Source: Serratia inhibens (lineage in GTDB: Bacteria > Pseudomonadota > Gammaproteobacteria > Enterobacterales > Enterobacteriaceae). From it: DNA of 64,000 bases. Positions 46,468 to 56,597 of the stretch are shown here, piece after piece. Below the pieces are notes generated by a model. It searched no databases. It was not told where the DNA came from and saw only the letters and a program-made list of their open reading frames with translations. Numbering within the stretch: position 1 is the first letter of the stretch; each line of letters opens with the position of its first letter. Made by a program: the position numbers and the translations under genes. The stretch spans positions 233,379 through 297,378 of the forward strand of contig NZ_QYYG01000006.1 in assembly GCF_003591175.1 (NCBI RefSeq), given 5' to 3'.

Positions 46468-46483
46468 GTAATGATTTTCATTT
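46468..46483. promoter_or_regulatory. Second Fur-like box, nearer the plus-strand receptor
   Basis: GTAATGATTTTCATTT resembles the Fur half-site arrangement AATGATAATCATT with one base change in the middle. It is 197 bases before the receptor start at 46680. Confidence 0.55.
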
Positions 46484-46679
46484 CGTTTTTATTGTTGGTG
46501 GATATCCGCTATATTCGCCCGGCTTTTGTTAAGAACTGTAAATAAAAATACAACGTTCAGAAGTGGGTACAGCGCCGTGCGCAGTGGCTGTCGATGCCGC
46601 GCTCGCGCTCTACGTTTGCCGTATTGGGCGCTCTGTGAGCTACAACACCAACCAGAAACAGGCTCGATTAGGAACAGTG

Positions 46680-48719
46680 ATGATTGATCAACAATCCATG
46701 GGAAAACGCTCCGGCATCGCGACGGTCATTGCTTTGGCATTGATGGGCACGCCTCAGGTTTACGCGCAGGAAGAGGGGGCCGAGAAGGAAAATAACGCTT
46801 CGCAGGAAGACCAGCTGGTGGTTACGGCCTCCGGGTTTAAGCAGAACAAGAAGTATGCGCCCGCCAGTATCTCGGTTATCGATAAAAAATCTTTCGAAAA
46901 GCAAAACAGCCGCGATGTCGCCGAAGCGGTGCAGGATGTCTCCGGGCTGTTCGTCAGCAGCGGTGCCGGCAGCGAGGTTTCAGGGGATATCATGATCCGC
47001 GGCATGGACTCGAGTTACACCTCGTTCATGGTGAACAGCATCAAGCAAAATACCGGCGAATCGCGTCCGTATGGCCAAAATATCGGTACCGAAGCCGGCT
47101 TTTTGCCGCCGCTGGCGGCCATTGAACGCATTGAGGTGATCCGCGGCCCGATGTCATCGTTGTATGGTTCCGACTCCATTGGCGGCGTGGTCAACGTGAT
47201 CACCAAAAAGCCGTTTGGCGTGCGGGAATGGATAGGGTCCATTGCCGGCAACAGTTTCCTGCAGCAGCATCAGGATTTCGGCAATACCCAGCAGGCCAAC
47301 CTGTTCCTGATGGGGCCGCTGGTGCCTGACGTGCTGGGGCTCAATCTTTCGGCAGATTACCTCGATCGCCGCGAAGACGAAAAACCCAACGCTTTCAGCA
47401 AGAACAACAAAAAGTCCCTCGACATGACGCTGGGCTTTGCCGCCAACGAAACCAACCTGTTCGACCTGAACCTCGCCAAAGGGGAGAAAAAGCGCAGCCG
47501 TTCGGCCAAAGGCGGCGGCACGCCCTGGGGATGGGACTTCGATCGCGACGCCCTCAGCCTGACCCACTCGGGCTGGTATGCTGAAGATAGCGTCGCCACC
47601 ACCAGCTATTTCCAGTATGAGAAAGGCGAATCCACCTACCACAGCGCCCAACTGGCGCCGCAGCATATTCAAACCGAGAATTACGTTCTGAATAGCCAGG
47701 CCAAGCTGAGCCTCGGCGAGCACAACCTGACTCTCGGCGGCAACTACAGCCGCGAAACGCTGAACGACGACTTCTACGCCGACAGCAAGCGGGCTCCGGG
47801 GATCGAGCCGGTGACGAAAATTTCGCGTGACGGCTGGGCGCTGTTCGCCGAAGGGCAGTGGAACATCGATGACTTCTCGCTGACCACTTCGGCGCGCATG
47901 GACCGGGATAACTACTTCGGCACCCACATCAGCCCGAAACTTTACGGCAACTGGATGCTGGACGAAGCCTGGGCGCTGAAGGGGGGGATCTCCTCCGGGT
48001 ATAAAAAGCCCTCGCTGCGGGAAAACTCGGATCAATTTATCACCCCGCGTGGCAGCAACCCGCCTTACCCTTACCTGTCGGTAGGCAATAGCGAGCTGAA
48101 GCCGGAAACCAGCCTGAATACCGAACTGGGGCTGTACTGGAATAACAACCGCGATCTGTCTTTGGACGGCACGGTATTTTATACCGATTTCAAGAACAAG
48201 ATTGCTGAAGTCAATATCTGCGAGGCGAGCGAGAATATCCCTTGCGTGGTCAACGGTTACAGCGCCGATTCCATTGATAAATATTTCAATATCGGCAAGG
48301 CCAATGTCTACGGCGTGGAGCTCAATGCGGACTGGCAGGCCACGGACCGGCTGAATATCAGCGCCAACTACACCTTCAACAAGAGCGAGCAGAAAAACGG
48401 TATCAATAAGGGCTATGCGCTGAATGACTTCCCCAAACACATGGCCAACTTATCCGTTAAGTGGGCGGCGGCTTCGGCGCTGGATGTGTGGTCCAAAGTC
48501 AATTATCGCAGCCGCAACGACGATAGCGGCGATCATACCCGCTATGGCGCTTATACCTTGTTGGACGCCGGGGTCATATACCGTCTGGACAAGCACACCC
48601 AGGTGATGGCCGGCGTGTATAACATTTTCGATACCGCACCCAAACGCACCACCAATTGGGGCGAATATCCGCAGCTTGAAGGGCGCCGCTATAACCTGGG
48701 TTTACGCGTTGATTTTTAA
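46680..48719 (+). CDS. TonB-dependent receptor, catecholate/FepA-CirA type
   Basis: 679 residues from ATG 46680, which has AGGA six bases upstream; a longer frame (46563) has no ribosome site. Signal peptide ends PQVYAQ, TonB box DQLVVTAS. Plug: SISVIDKKSFEKQNSRDVAEAVQDVSGL; IEVIRGPMSSLYGSDSIGGVVNVITKK. The barrel ends GLRVDF. The plug wording is typical of catecholate-siderophore or colicin receptors (FepA, CirA, PfeA). The ligand is unknown. Probably iron-regulated through the divergent Fur-type sites. Confidence 0.9.
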   Translation: MIDQQSMGKRSGIATVIALALMGTPQVYAQEEGAEKENNASQEDQLVVTASGFKQNKKYAPASISVIDKKSFEKQNSRDVAEAVQDVSGLFVSSGAGSEVSGDIMIRGMDSSYTSFMVNSIKQNTGESRPYGQNIGTEAGFLPPLAAIERIEVIRGPMSSLYGSDSIGGVVNVITKKPFGVREWIGSIAGNSFLQQHQDFGNTQQANLFLMGPLVPDVLGLNLSADYLDRREDEKPNAFSKNNKKSLDMTLGFAANETNLFDLNLAKGEKKRSRSAKGGGTPWGWDFDRDALSLTHSGWYAEDSVATTSYFQYEKGESTYHSAQLAPQHIQTENYVLNSQAKLSLGEHNLTLGGNYSRETLNDDFYADSKRAPGIEPVTKISRDGWALFAEGQWNIDDFSLTTSARMDRDNYFGTHISPKLYGNWMLDEAWALKGGISSGYKKPSLRENSDQFITPRGSNPPYPYLSVGNSELKPETSLNTELGLYWNNNRDLSLDGTVFYTDFKNKIAEVNICEASENIPCVVNGYSADSIDKYFNIGKANVYGVELNADWQATDRLNISANYTFNKSEQKNGINKGYALNDFPKHMANLSVKWAAASALDVWSKVNYRSRNDDSGDHTRYGAYTLLDAGVIYRLDKHTQVMAGVYNIFDTAPKRTTNWGEYPQLEGRRYNLGLRVDF

Positions 48720-48738
48720 ACGCGCCAGAGCGATTTAC

Positions 48739-48770
48739 CCGGCCGCTTGCCCGACTGCGGCCGGTATTTT
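48739..48770 (+). terminator. Terminator of the plus-strand TonB receptor
   Basis: CCGGCCGC / GCGGCCGG arms (8 bp) with a 10-base loop then TATTTT, 19 bases after the stop. Confidence 0.75.
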
Positions 48771-48980
48771 GCGGCTCGGTATCGGCTTTATGCTTTCTGC
48801 GCACGGCAATTATGGGGTTTATCGCAACGGGGAATATGGCGAAATACCCTTGGGTAGGATTAATACGAAAATGTGCGCCAACCCCGGTTTCCGCGGCCGG
48901 CATCGTTCCCGAAATACTTCACTTGCTCAAAAAACAGGCGTAGAATTCGCTTCGTCTAATAATTGAGGTTGTAAAGTATT

Positions 48981-49040
48981 ATGGTTGATCGTGAATTAGG
49001 AAATTGGAAAGACTTCATCGATGAGATGTTGGGTAACTGA
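48981..49040 (+). CDS. ypfM: YpfM, 19-residue small protein
   Basis: MVDRELGNWKDFIDEMLGN, preceded by TTGAGGTTG 12-17 bases upstream. It is very close to the remembered E. coli YpfM sequence (MIERELGNWKDFIEVMLRK) and lies in the same place, between acrD and yffB and pointing opposite to both. The function is unknown. The conserved RELGNWKDFI core at such small size argues that it is translated. Confidence 0.8.
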   Translation: MVDRELGNWKDFIDEMLGN

Positions 49041-49056
49041 TACTGCGTTGAAACTG

Positions 49057-49183
49057 AATACCCGTCGTATTTCAAATTGCAGCGTTGTTGGCTGCACTGG
49101 CTCACCCCAGTTACTTACCGGAGTAAGCGCCTGGGGATGAGCAAGGTGGCCGCCTAGCCGCAACTTGAAATTCATAGGGTATA
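49057..49183. repeat. ERIC (IRU) repeat downstream of ypfM
   Basis: A full 127-bp element, inverted relative to the 25404 copy in its central part. Ends AATACCCGTCGTATTTCAA and AACTTGAAATTCATAGGGTATA; core GTTACTTACCGGAGTAAGCGCCTGGGGATGAGC. It begins 16 bases after the ypfM stop. Confidence 0.9.
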
Positions 49184-49250
49184 GAGTAAAGGGTATGGTT
49201 TATTTGTCGGTATTTGAAACACCTTGGGAACGACATTCTCGTTCAAGATA

Positions 49251-49282
49251 AAGCAGCATCGGTTTGCCGATGCTGCTTTTTT
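49251..49282. terminator. Terminator between ypfM/ERIC and acrD
   Basis: A perfect 12-bp stem AAGCAGCATCGG / CCGATGCTGCTT with a TTTG loop, followed by T on the plus strand. It lies 8 bases beyond the acrD stop and can serve both directions. Confidence 0.85.
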
Positions 49283-49289
49283 ATGCCTG

Positions 49290-52200
49290 CTATTCGGCGT
49301 TTTCCGCGTTTGCTGCCGGCAAGGGTTTACCCGGGAAGCGCCGCCGTACCAGCACAAAGAACAGCGGTACGAAGAAGATAGCCAGCAGGGTGGCGGATAT
49401 CATGCCGCCCATCACCCCGGTGCCTACCGCATGCTGGCTGCCGGAGCCGGCACCGCTGCTGATTGTCATCGGCAATACGCCGAAGATAAAGGCCAACGAG
49501 GTCATCAAAATCGGCCGCAGCCGCATGCGTGAGGCTTCCAGCGTGGCGGACATCAAATCCTGTCCTTTCTGATTCAGCTCGTTGGCGAATTCGACGATCA
49601 GAATGGCGTTCTTCGCCGACAGGCCGATGATGGTCAGCAGCCCAACCTGGAAGTAAACGTCATTCTCCAGTCCGCGCAGCCAGGTGGCGGCGACGGCGCC
49701 GATTACCCCGAGCGGCACCACCAGCATTACCGAGAACGGAATCGACCAGCTCTCGTACAGCGCCGCGAGGCACAGGAACACCACCAGCAGCGAGATGGCG
49801 TACAGCGCAGGTGCCTGCGAGCCTGACAGCCGTTCCTGATAGGACATTGCCGTCCATTCCAGGCCGAAGCCGGTCGGCAGCTGGCTGACGATTTTCTCCA
49901 TCTCGGCCATCGCAGTGCCGGTGCTGACGCCTTCCGCCGCCTCGCCGACGATCTCCACCGCCGAACTGCCGTTGTAACGCTCCAGGCGAGGGGAGCCATA
50001 TTCCCAGTGTGAGGTCGAGAAGGCCGAGAAAGGCACCATACCGCCCGCGCTGTTGCGCACATACCATTTGTCGATATCGCCAGGCAGCATGCGGAACGGC
50101 GCGGCGGCCTGCACGTACACCTTTTTCACCCGGCCGCGATCGACAAAGTCGTTGACGTAAGTCGAGCCCCAGGCGGTAGACAGCGTGTTGTTGATGTCAT
50201 CGACGGCCACGCCGAGCGCTTGCGCCTTACGCTGGTCAATATTGATTTGCAACTGCGGGCTGTCGTCCAGGCCATTATGGCGAACGCGGGCCAGCAGCGG
50301 GTTGTCCCCCGCCAGTTGCAGTAATTGATCGCGCGCTGCCATCAGTTTGGCGTGGCCCAGCCCGGCGTGGTCTTCCAGCTCCGCATCGAAGCCGGAAGAG
50401 TTACCCAGGCCGGTAATCGCCGGCGGGCTGCTGGCAATGACCCGCGCCTCGTTGATTTTGCTGAACGCATGGGTGGCGCGATCGATGATATCGAAAGAGG
50501 TATTGGCGCCTGAGGTGCGCAGATCCCAGTCTTTCAAACGGATAAACATGCGCGCCACGTTCTGCCCGTTGCCGCCCGGCCCGGCGCCGATGGTAGAGAA
50601 CACCGACAACACGTCCTGCTTTTCTTTGGTCAGGAAGTAGTGCTCGACTTTTTCCACTACCTTGGCGGTCTGTTGCAGGGTCGAACCCGGCGGTAACTGC
50701 ACCTGCACGGTGAATACCCCACGGTCTTCCTGCGGCAGAAACGAGCTCGGCAACTTGATGAACAGCAGCGCCATGCCGGCGAGCAGCAGCAGATAAATCG
50801 CCATGTAGCGCAAACTGAAATGCAGCACACGCGCCACGCCGCGCTCGTAGCGATCGGCATTGCGGTTGAACATGCGGTTGAACCAGCCGAAGAAGCCGCG
50901 CTTGCCGTGGTGATGGCCCTTGGCCAGCGGCTTGAGCAGCGTGGCGCACAGGGCAGGGGTCAGGATCATCGCCACCAGCACTGACAGCACCATGGAGGAC
51001 ACTATGGTGATCGAGAACTGGCGATAAATCGCGCCGGTGGTCCCGCCGAAGAACGCCATCGGAATAAACACCGCCGAGAGCACCATGGCGATACCGACCA
51101 GCGCACCCTGGATCTGCCCCATGGATTTGCGCGTGGCCTCGCGCGGCGGCAGGCCCTCTTCGCTCATCACTCGCTCGACGTTCTCCACCACCACGATGGC
51201 GTCATCCACCAGCAGGCCGATCGCCAGCACCATGGCGAACATGGTCAGGGTATTGATGCTGAATCCGAAGGCGGAAAGAATGGCGAAGGTGCCCAGCAAG
51301 ACTACCGGCACGGCGATGGTGGGGATCAACGTAGCGCGGAAGTTTTGCAAGAACAGGTACATCACCAGGAACACCAGCACAATGGCTTCCAGCAGCGTTT
51401 TTACTACGTCTTTGATTGAGGCCTTAACGAACGGGGTAGTTTCATAGGCGACCTTCGCCTCCAGCCCGTGCGGGAAATACTGCGACAGCTCGGCGATTTT
51501 GTCCTTCACCAACTGGTCGGTCTGCAGCTCGTTGGCGCCGGAGGCCAGCTTGATGTTCATGCCGGCGGCCTGCATGCCGTTATAGCGGCTGAGGTAGTCA
51601 TAGTTTTCGCCACCCAGTTCGATGGTGGAAACATCGCCCAGTGTCACCAGTGAGCCGTCCTGATTGACCCGCAGGGTTATTTGCCTGAACTGTTCCGGCG
51701 TCTGCAATTGCGACTGGGCGTTAACGGTGGCGTTAAGCGCCTGTTTGTCGACGGACGGCGTGCCGCCGAGCTGGCCGACCGCCACCTGGGCATTCTGGGA
51801 CTCGATGGCGGTAACCACGTCCTGGGTAGTGAGCTGGTAACTGGTCAGCTTGTTGGGATCGAGCCAGATGCGCATGGCGTACTGCGAGCCGTAAACGTCC
51901 ATACTGCCCACGCCATTGATGCGGCTGAGCGGGTCTTGCAAATTGGACACCAGATAATCGGCGATATCCTGCTTGTCCATGCTGCCGTCGGTAGAGACGA
52001 ACGCCACCATCATCAGCGTGGTATCACCGGATTTTGATACCGTCACGCCCTGAGTTTGCACCGCCTGCGGCAGCCGTTTAATCGCCGCCTGCAACTGGTT
52101 TTGCACCTGCTGCATCGCCTCGTTGGGATCGGTGCCGGCCTCAAAGGTCAGCGTTACCGTGGCTCGCCCGGTGTTGGTGCTCTGCGACGACATGTACATC

Positions 52201-52424
52201 ATGTTATCCAGGCCGGTCATGTTCTGTTCGATAATCTGGGTAACGGTGTTTTCCAGCGTTTGCGCTGAGGCGCCAGGGTAGGTGGCGCTAATGCGAACGT
52301 TCGGTGGCGCGAGGTTCGGATACTGTTCCACGGGTAGGGAAAAAATCGCCAAAGCGCCGGTCAGGCAAAGAATAATTGCCAAAACCCAGGCGAAAATCGG
52401 GCGATCAATAAAAAAATTGGCCAT
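49290..52424 (-). CDS. acrD: RND multidrug efflux pump AcrD
   Basis: 1044 residues, a proton-driven trimeric inner-membrane pump of the HAE-1 family. Closely similar to E. coli AcrD throughout: [17 protein letters not shown] start, [18 protein letters not shown], the proton-relay pair in [24 protein letters not shown], and [16 protein letters not shown] near the end. The ypfM neighbour supports AcrD rather than AcrB. AcrD exports aminoglycosides and anionic beta-lactams or novobiocin and borrows AcrA and TolC, which are not encoded here. No membrane-fusion gene is attached. Confidence 0.95.
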   Translation of the reverse strand: MANFFIDRPIFAWVLAIILCLTGALAIFSLPVEQYPNLAPPNVRISATYPGASAQTLENTVTQIIEQNMTGLDNMMYMSSQSTNTGRATVTLTFEAGTDPNEAMQQVQNQLQAAIKRLPQAVQTQGVTVSKSGDTTLMMVAFVSTDGSMDKQDIADYLVSNLQDPLSRINGVGSMDVYGSQYAMRIWLDPNKLTSYQLTTQDVVTAIESQNAQVAVGQLGGTPSVDKQALNATVNAQSQLQTPEQFRQITLRVNQDGSLVTLGDVSTIELGGENYDYLSRYNGMQAAGMNIKLASGANELQTDQLVKDKIAELSQYFPHGLEAKVAYETTPFVKASIKDVVKTLLEAIVLVFLVMYLFLQNFRATLIPTIAVPVVLLGTFAILSAFGFSINTLTMFAMVLAIGLLVDDAIVVVENVERVMSEEGLPPREATRKSMGQIQGALVGIAMVLSAVFIPMAFFGGTTGAIYRQFSITIVSSMVLSVLVAMILTPALCATLLKPLAKGHHHGKRGFFGWFNRMFNRNADRYERGVARVLHFSLRYMAIYLLLLAGMALLFIKLPSSFLPQEDRGVFTVQVQLPPGSTLQQTAKVVEKVEHYFLTKEKQDVLSVFSTIGAGPGGNGQNVARMFIRLKDWDLRTSGANTSFDIIDRATHAFSKINEARVIASSPPAITGLGNSSGFDAELEDHAGLGHAKLMAARDQLLQLAGDNPLLARVRHNGLDDSPQLQINIDQRKAQALGVAVDDINNTLSTAWGSTYVNDFVDRGRVKKVYVQAAAPFRMLPGDIDKWYVRNSAGGMVPFSAFSTSHWEYGSPRLERYNGSSAVEIVGEAAEGVSTGTAMAEMEKIVSQLPTGFGLEWTAMSYQERLSGSQAPALYAISLLVVFLCLAALYESWSIPFSVMLVVPLGVIGAVAATWLRGLENDVYFQVGLLTIIGLSAKNAILIVEFANELNQKGQDLMSATLEASRMRLRPILMTSLAFIFGVLPMTISSGAGSGSQHAVGTGVMGGMISATLLAIFFVPLFFVLVRRRFPGKPLPAANAENAE

Positions 52425-52705
52425 GCAGCGCGAACCTCGTTATGACTTGTTCTATCTTTAAGACGCATCTGGATTGCGTTTACCAGCGGCTGGGAAGGAT
52501 TCCGGCGTTATTGCACTTTACTCGCGAAGGGGGAGTAAAGCGTGGAGAAAAAAAGGAGTTAATGTAAATAACGGTAGTAGAAACCGATAATGACGTCTCA
52601 ACGCCAGTGAAAAATGTCATTAAGACAATTTTATGACTATCAAGGGCCTGGCCGTTCAAGGTTCCCGGAAAATCATCAGGACTCACCGCAAAGCAGGAGC
52701 TTGGC

Positions 52706-52984
52706 ATGGAAATTAACCCGGTATTTGCCCGTCGCCTTTATCTGTGTTGGCTGATCAGCCACAGTGAGCGGCCAAACGTTCCGCGTCTGATGGAATTGAC
52801 CGGCTGGCCGCGCCGTACGCTGCAAGACGTGCTGAAAGCCTTGCCTGGCCTGGGGGTGGAGTTGCAGTTTGTGCAGCAGGGGGTGCGCAATAACGACGGT
52901 TTTTACCAGTTGGAAAACTGGGGGCCACTCAACAAGAGTTGGATCCACCAGCATCATCAGGCGTTGTTTGCCGCCATCGAATAA
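52706..52984 (+). CDS. Small winged-helix DNA-binding-like protein
   Basis: 92 residues. NPVFARRLYLCWLISHSERPNVPRLMELTGWPRRTLQDVLKALPGLGVELQF is a winged helix-turn-helix with the recognition helix around PRRTLQDVL; the rest is a wing and short tail. No effector domain. GGAGCTTGGC precedes the ATG. It is divergent from acrD and convergent with narP, so it could regulate acrD, but nothing shows this. Confidence 0.8.
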   Translation: MEINPVFARRLYLCWLISHSERPNVPRLMELTGWPRRTLQDVLKALPGLGVELQFVQQGVRNNDGFYQLENWGPLNKSWIHQHHQALFAAIE

Positions 52985-53011
52985 ACTTTCCCCGGCATGC
53001 CGGGGGAAGCA

Positions 53012-53644
53012 TCATTGACTCTTGTGTTCCAGGTACATCACCGTCGCCGCCACGCGTGAACGGACGTCCAGTTTGCGCAGCATATTGCGGATATGCACTT
53101 TCACCGTCTCTTCGGAAATGTGCAGCTGTGCCGCCACCTGTTTGTTGGACATGCCGCGCGCCACTTCCTGCAACACGTCCAGCTCGCGTTCGGTCAGTTC
53201 GGCGAAGGGATCGTGCTGTTCGCTGCGGGATGACAGGTAGTCCGCCACAGCATCGCTGATCACGTTCTGGCCTTCCGCCGCCGCGCGAATATGTTCCAGC
53301 AGCTGTTCCGGTTCACTGTCTTTCAGCAGATAGCCGTCGGCGCCGGCGTCGATCAGCGCATACACGTCGCTGCGCGCATCGGAAACCGTCAGCACGATGA
53401 TGCGCGCATCGACGCCCTCATTGCGCAGCGCTTTCAACGTGTCCAGGCCGGACAGCCCTTTCATGTTCAGATCGAGCAGGATCACGTCCGGCGTGTATTG
53501 CAGCGCGAGGGCAATCGCCTCGTTGCCGTCGCCGGCTTCGGCCACCACGGTAAACCACGGGTCCAGCCCCAGCAGCTGTTTGATGCCACGGCGCATCAGC
53601 GGATGGTCGTCGACGATCAATACTCGGTAATTCTTCATCACCAT
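53012..53644 (-). CDS. narP: Nitrate/nitrite response regulator NarP
   Basis: 210 residues. Receiver domain with DD near residue 12 and phospho-acceptor Asp in VILLDLNMKGLSGLDTL, then a LuxR/NarL-type HTH (LTERELDVLQEVARGMSNKQVAAQLHISEETVKVHIRNMLRKLDVRSRVAA). Wording is closer to E. coli NarP than NarL. GGGAG precedes the first ATG by eight bases. In E. coli narP lies beside ccm; here it is next to narQ (narQ upstream, 159-base gap), both near nap. Confidence 0.9.
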   Translation of the reverse strand: MVMKNYRVLIVDDHPLMRRGIKQLLGLDPWFTVVAEAGDGNEAIALALQYTPDVILLDLNMKGLSGLDTLKALRNEGVDARIIVLTVSDARSDVYALIDAGADGYLLKDSEPEQLLEHIRAAAEGQNVISDAVADYLSSRSEQHDPFAELTERELDVLQEVARGMSNKQVAAQLHISEETVKVHIRNMLRKLDVRSRVAATVMYLEHKSQ

Positions 53645-53803
53645 GACATATGCTCCCTGTAGCGAGTAAAGCCACTCAAACGCGCAGTGCAGCGCGCTTC
53701 ACAGTGGGACAGACTCTTGTAAAATAGTGGCAATCAACGCCACGACATCCTGAAATAGTCTTCATTCCCTCCTCAAAGGCAACGAGGGGGGAATGGCCCT
53801 GAT

Positions 53804-55486
53804 TTATGGCGGAAATGTCAAACGGACTTCCGTACCCTTGGGTTCGCCTCGCTGGATGAGCAGCGTGCCTCCCAGTCGCGCTGCGCGTTCACTCATGATG
53901 GTCAGCCCATAGTGGCCTTCCGGCTCGTTCAAGCTGGCGATGCCGCAGCCGTCGTCAACAATGCTGATGGCATTATCGCCGCTCGCGGTGACCTCGCAAC
54001 GGATCACTATTTCCTGCGCATCGGCATGTTTGATGGCATTGAGCACCGCTTCCCGCACAATCTGCAATGCATGCACCTGCTGTTGGGCATCGAGCGCCTG
54101 GGAGGAAAGCCGACAGTGTAACTGAATCCGCGCGCCGGTTAGAACCTTTAATGGTGCCAGTAACTGATGCAACGCGGCGTTCAAATCGGCCTCCTGAATG
54201 TTCAGGCGGAAGGTGGTCAGCAGTTCGCGTAACTGGCGGTAGGCGTCGGCCAGCGCACGGTCAAAATCGTTAATAATCTCCTGCGCCTGGGGAGGGCCGC
54301 CTGCCAACGTACGTTTGAGCAACGTCAGCTGGATCCGCAAAAACGACAGCGCCTGGGCCAATGAGTCGTGCAGCTCGCGGGCGATGGTGGCGCGTTCCTC
54401 CATCAGCAAAAACTGCATGTGCTGTTTCTGTGCGCGATTAAAATAAACGCCGCGGCTCAGCATGTTAGCCACGCTTTGCATCAGGTGCGGGTGCGGCGGT
54501 TGGTCCTGATACTGCCAGCTCAGTTCCCCCTGCGGCTTGCCGTCCTGAACTATGGTAAGCCGCTGCCAGGCCTGCGTTGGCGACGGCACACCGCTGGTCA
54601 GTTGCCATTCGCTGAGGCTGTCCGCCACGTTCAGGCGGATGCAGTGCAACTGCTCGCTTTGGCGCACGATCTGCAGGATCTGCTCAAAAGACTCTCTGCT
54701 GATTTGCCGCATGCTCAGCGCCTGCGAGCAGTTGTAGAGCACCTCGAGCGTCTTGTTCGCCTGTTGCAAACGCTGGGTTTTCTCCTGAACCTTTAACTCC
54801 AGAGACTGGTATAGCTTGGCCAGATCGTCCGACATGGCGGTAAAGGCCTGCGACAGCACGCCCAACTCGTTCGGTAGCGCCACATCCAGTTGCGGGTGGT
54901 GAAAATCCCGCTGTTGCACGCGCTGGCTGGCGTCCACCAGGTGTTTCAGCGGCGCCACCACCTGGCGACGCATAAAGCGAATGCAAAACAGCACCAGCCC
55001 GATAATGGCGATATAACCCACCACGCTGATGGTCGCCACTATGGCCAGCTTGAGTTCGGAATAGCGCTGCAGAGCCAAAACAAAATGATCGATCTGGTTA
55101 ACGTAGCCGGCGACGTTGGCCTGATAATCTGCCGACTGTCCGGCCCGGATCTGCTGCGCCAGCCGCTGCCAGGTTTGCTGCAGCGACAGGTATTTCTCCC
55201 GGACGTCGGCAGGCACGTAAAAGCGATCCAGGTTTTGCAGCGCCGGGGCCTGCAGGGATTGTTGATATTGCTGCAGATGCTGATCCGTCCCCGTGGCCTG
55301 CCGGGCGAGATCGTAAGCCAGCCGATAACTCTGCATGCGCAGCGAGCCGGCAATATTCACCGCCTCGGCGTCACGCAGGCTGCCGGCAACGGTGGTCAGC
55401 GCCAGCCCGGTGGAAAGCACGGACAAAATCACGATGCAAAACAGCGCCTTGGCCAGGCTGCCGGTCACGGAACGTTTAACAAGCAA
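53804..55486 (-). CDS. narQ: Nitrate/nitrite sensor kinase NarQ (TTG start)
   Basis: 560 residues (E. coli 566). Start TTG 55486, with AAGGA about seven bases upstream. Two membrane helices (about 13-33 and 145-168) flank a periplasmic domain carrying the nitrate-binding P-box DAEAVNIAGSLRMQSYRLA. HAMP, a Cys-rich-type linker and a HisKA_3 kinase core follow: phospho-acceptor His in ARELHDSLAQALSFLRIQL and ATP-binding VDDGCG. It phosphorylates NarP (and NarL if present). In E. coli narQ is also next to acrD. Confidence 0.93.
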   Translation of the reverse strand: MLVKRSVTGSLAKALFCIVILSVLSTGLALTTVAGSLRDAEAVNIAGSLRMQSYRLAYDLARQATGTDQHLQQYQQSLQAPALQNLDRFYVPADVREKYLSLQQTWQRLAQQIRAGQSADYQANVAGYVNQIDHFVLALQRYSELKLAIVATISVVGYIAIIGLVLFCIRFMRRQVVAPLKHLVDASQRVQQRDFHHPQLDVALPNELGVLSQAFTAMSDDLAKLYQSLELKVQEKTQRLQQANKTLEVLYNCSQALSMRQISRESFEQILQIVRQSEQLHCIRLNVADSLSEWQLTSGVPSPTQAWQRLTIVQDGKPQGELSWQYQDQPPHPHLMQSVANMLSRGVYFNRAQKQHMQFLLMEERATIARELHDSLAQALSFLRIQLTLLKRTLAGGPPQAQEIINDFDRALADAYRQLRELLTTFRLNIQEADLNAALHQLLAPLKVLTGARIQLHCRLSSQALDAQQQVHALQIVREAVLNAIKHADAQEIVIRCEVTASGDNAISIVDDGCGIASLNEPEGHYGLTIMSERAARLGGTLLIQRGEPKGTEVRLTFPP

Positions 55487-55679
55487 TCACGGATCCTTTT
55501 CTCACGGGCGACGCGCATCGTCGGGTTTCATTCGAAAGCAAAATTATAAGTTTTGCAACTAAAATTCGCCGGGTTTTATCTCAAGATGTAAGCATCGGGA
55601 AAAACGATCGTTATATAATTAAAGAGATAGCGATTGAGTGAAAAGGGCGCGGCAAAATCCCCTTAGTCACGGCAATAGA

Positions 55680-55723
55680 TTGATCTGGCGCAAGCTACCC
55701 CCGCATTTACCCCTTTAGGGTGA
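55680..55723 (+). promoter_or_regulatory. FNR-like and NarP 7-2-7 sites of the nap promoter
   Basis: TACCCCT-TT-AGGGTGA (55708-55723) is a strong 7-2-7 inverted heptamer pair of the kind NarP and NarL bind. TTGAT-CTGG-CGCAA (55680-55693) matches FNR (TTGAT-N4-ATCAA) in its left half and 3 of 5 in the right. They lie 124-167 bases before napF, consistent with anaerobic, nitrate-responsive control. The rest of the 360-base gap shows nothing else. Confidence 0.65.
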
Positions 55724-55846
55724 TTATATACCCCCCGGACTCCTCTTATGTTACCCCCGTATTTTTCAGGGTTTTAAATCCATAGACGATAGCCGCTGCC
55801 CGCAAACTGGCGTGTGGGTATGTTTGCAACCTCAAGGATAAACAGC

Positions 55847-56341
55847 ATGACCGTATTGTCGCGGCGCAGGCTGCTCGGCGGACAATGGCGTCTCCCTTCG
55901 GCGGCGAACCGCCCCCCGTGGTCGCATCAAGAATCCCTTTTTATTGCCGGTTGTACCCGTTGCCAGGCCTGCATTCGCGTCTGTGAAACCGGCGTGCTGA
56001 TCGGCGGCAGCGGCGGCTTTCCCGAGATTGATTTCCAGCGGGCGGAATGTACGTTTTGCGGGCGTTGCGCACAGGCCTGCGAAGCGCCGCTGTTTCGCCC
56101 GCTGGCGGAAATCCCCTGGCGGCAATATGCGGCGTTTGGCGCCGATTGCCTGGCGCAAAGAGGTATTGAATGCCGCAGTTGCCAGGACAGTTGCGAGCCG
56201 CAGGCGATCCGCTTTCGGCCACGGCTGGGCGAGATGGCGCAGCCCATGCTGGATACCGCAGCCTGCAACGGCTGCGGCGCCTGTGTCGCCGGCTGCCCGG
56301 CGAATGCCGTCACCCTAATCCGGAGCGAAAACAATGAATAA
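55847..56341 (+). CDS. napF: Periplasmic nitrate reductase accessory ferredoxin NapF
   Basis: 164 residues from ATG 55847 (AAGGATAAACAGC upstream), equal to E. coli NapF. Four [4Fe-4S]-type cysteine clusters are visible: CTRCQACIRVCE, CTFCGRCAQACE, CRSCQDSCEP and CNGCGACVAGCP. A cytoplasmic protein thought to help mature or load Fe-S/Mo centres into NapA. First gene of napFDABC, overlapping napD by 8 bases. Confidence 0.95.
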   Translation: MTVLSRRRLLGGQWRLPSAANRPPWSHQESLFIAGCTRCQACIRVCETGVLIGGSGGFPEIDFQRAECTFCGRCAQACEAPLFRPLAEIPWRQYAAFGADCLAQRGIECRSCQDSCEPQAIRFRPRLGEMAQPMLDTAACNGCGACVAGCPANAVTLIRSENNE

Positions 56342-56597
56342 CGAATGGCACGTAAGCGGGCTGGTGGTGCAGGCCCGGCCGGAAAAAATTCCACGGCTTG
56401 TCACGGCACTGCTGGCGATAACGGACACGGAAATCCCGGTGCAGGATCGGCCGCAGGGAAAGCTGGTGGTAGTGATGCAGGCGTCTTGCTCTCAGGCGTT
56501 GCTGGAAAAAATTGAGTCAGTGCGCAATCTGGACGGCGTGCTGGCGGTATCGCTGGTTTATCACCAGCAGGACTTGCAAGGTGAGGTAACGCCATGA
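56334..56597 (+). CDS. napD: NapA signal-peptide-binding chaperone NapD
   Basis: 87 residues, ferredoxin-like fold ([63 protein letters not shown]). It binds the Tat signal of NapA and delays export until cofactor is inserted. It overlaps napF by 8 bases and napA by 4 (ATGA). Confidence 0.95.
   Translation: MNNEWHVSGLVVQARPEKIPRLVTALLAITDTEIPVQDRPQGKLVVVMQASCSQALLEKIESVRNLDGVLAVSLVYHQQDLQGEVTP

Noticed and set aside
46563..46679. A 39-residue N-terminal extension of the plus-strand TonB receptor
   Set aside because: No ribosome site and no signal-peptide character; the ATG at 46680 has AGGA six bases upstream and a proper signal peptide follows.
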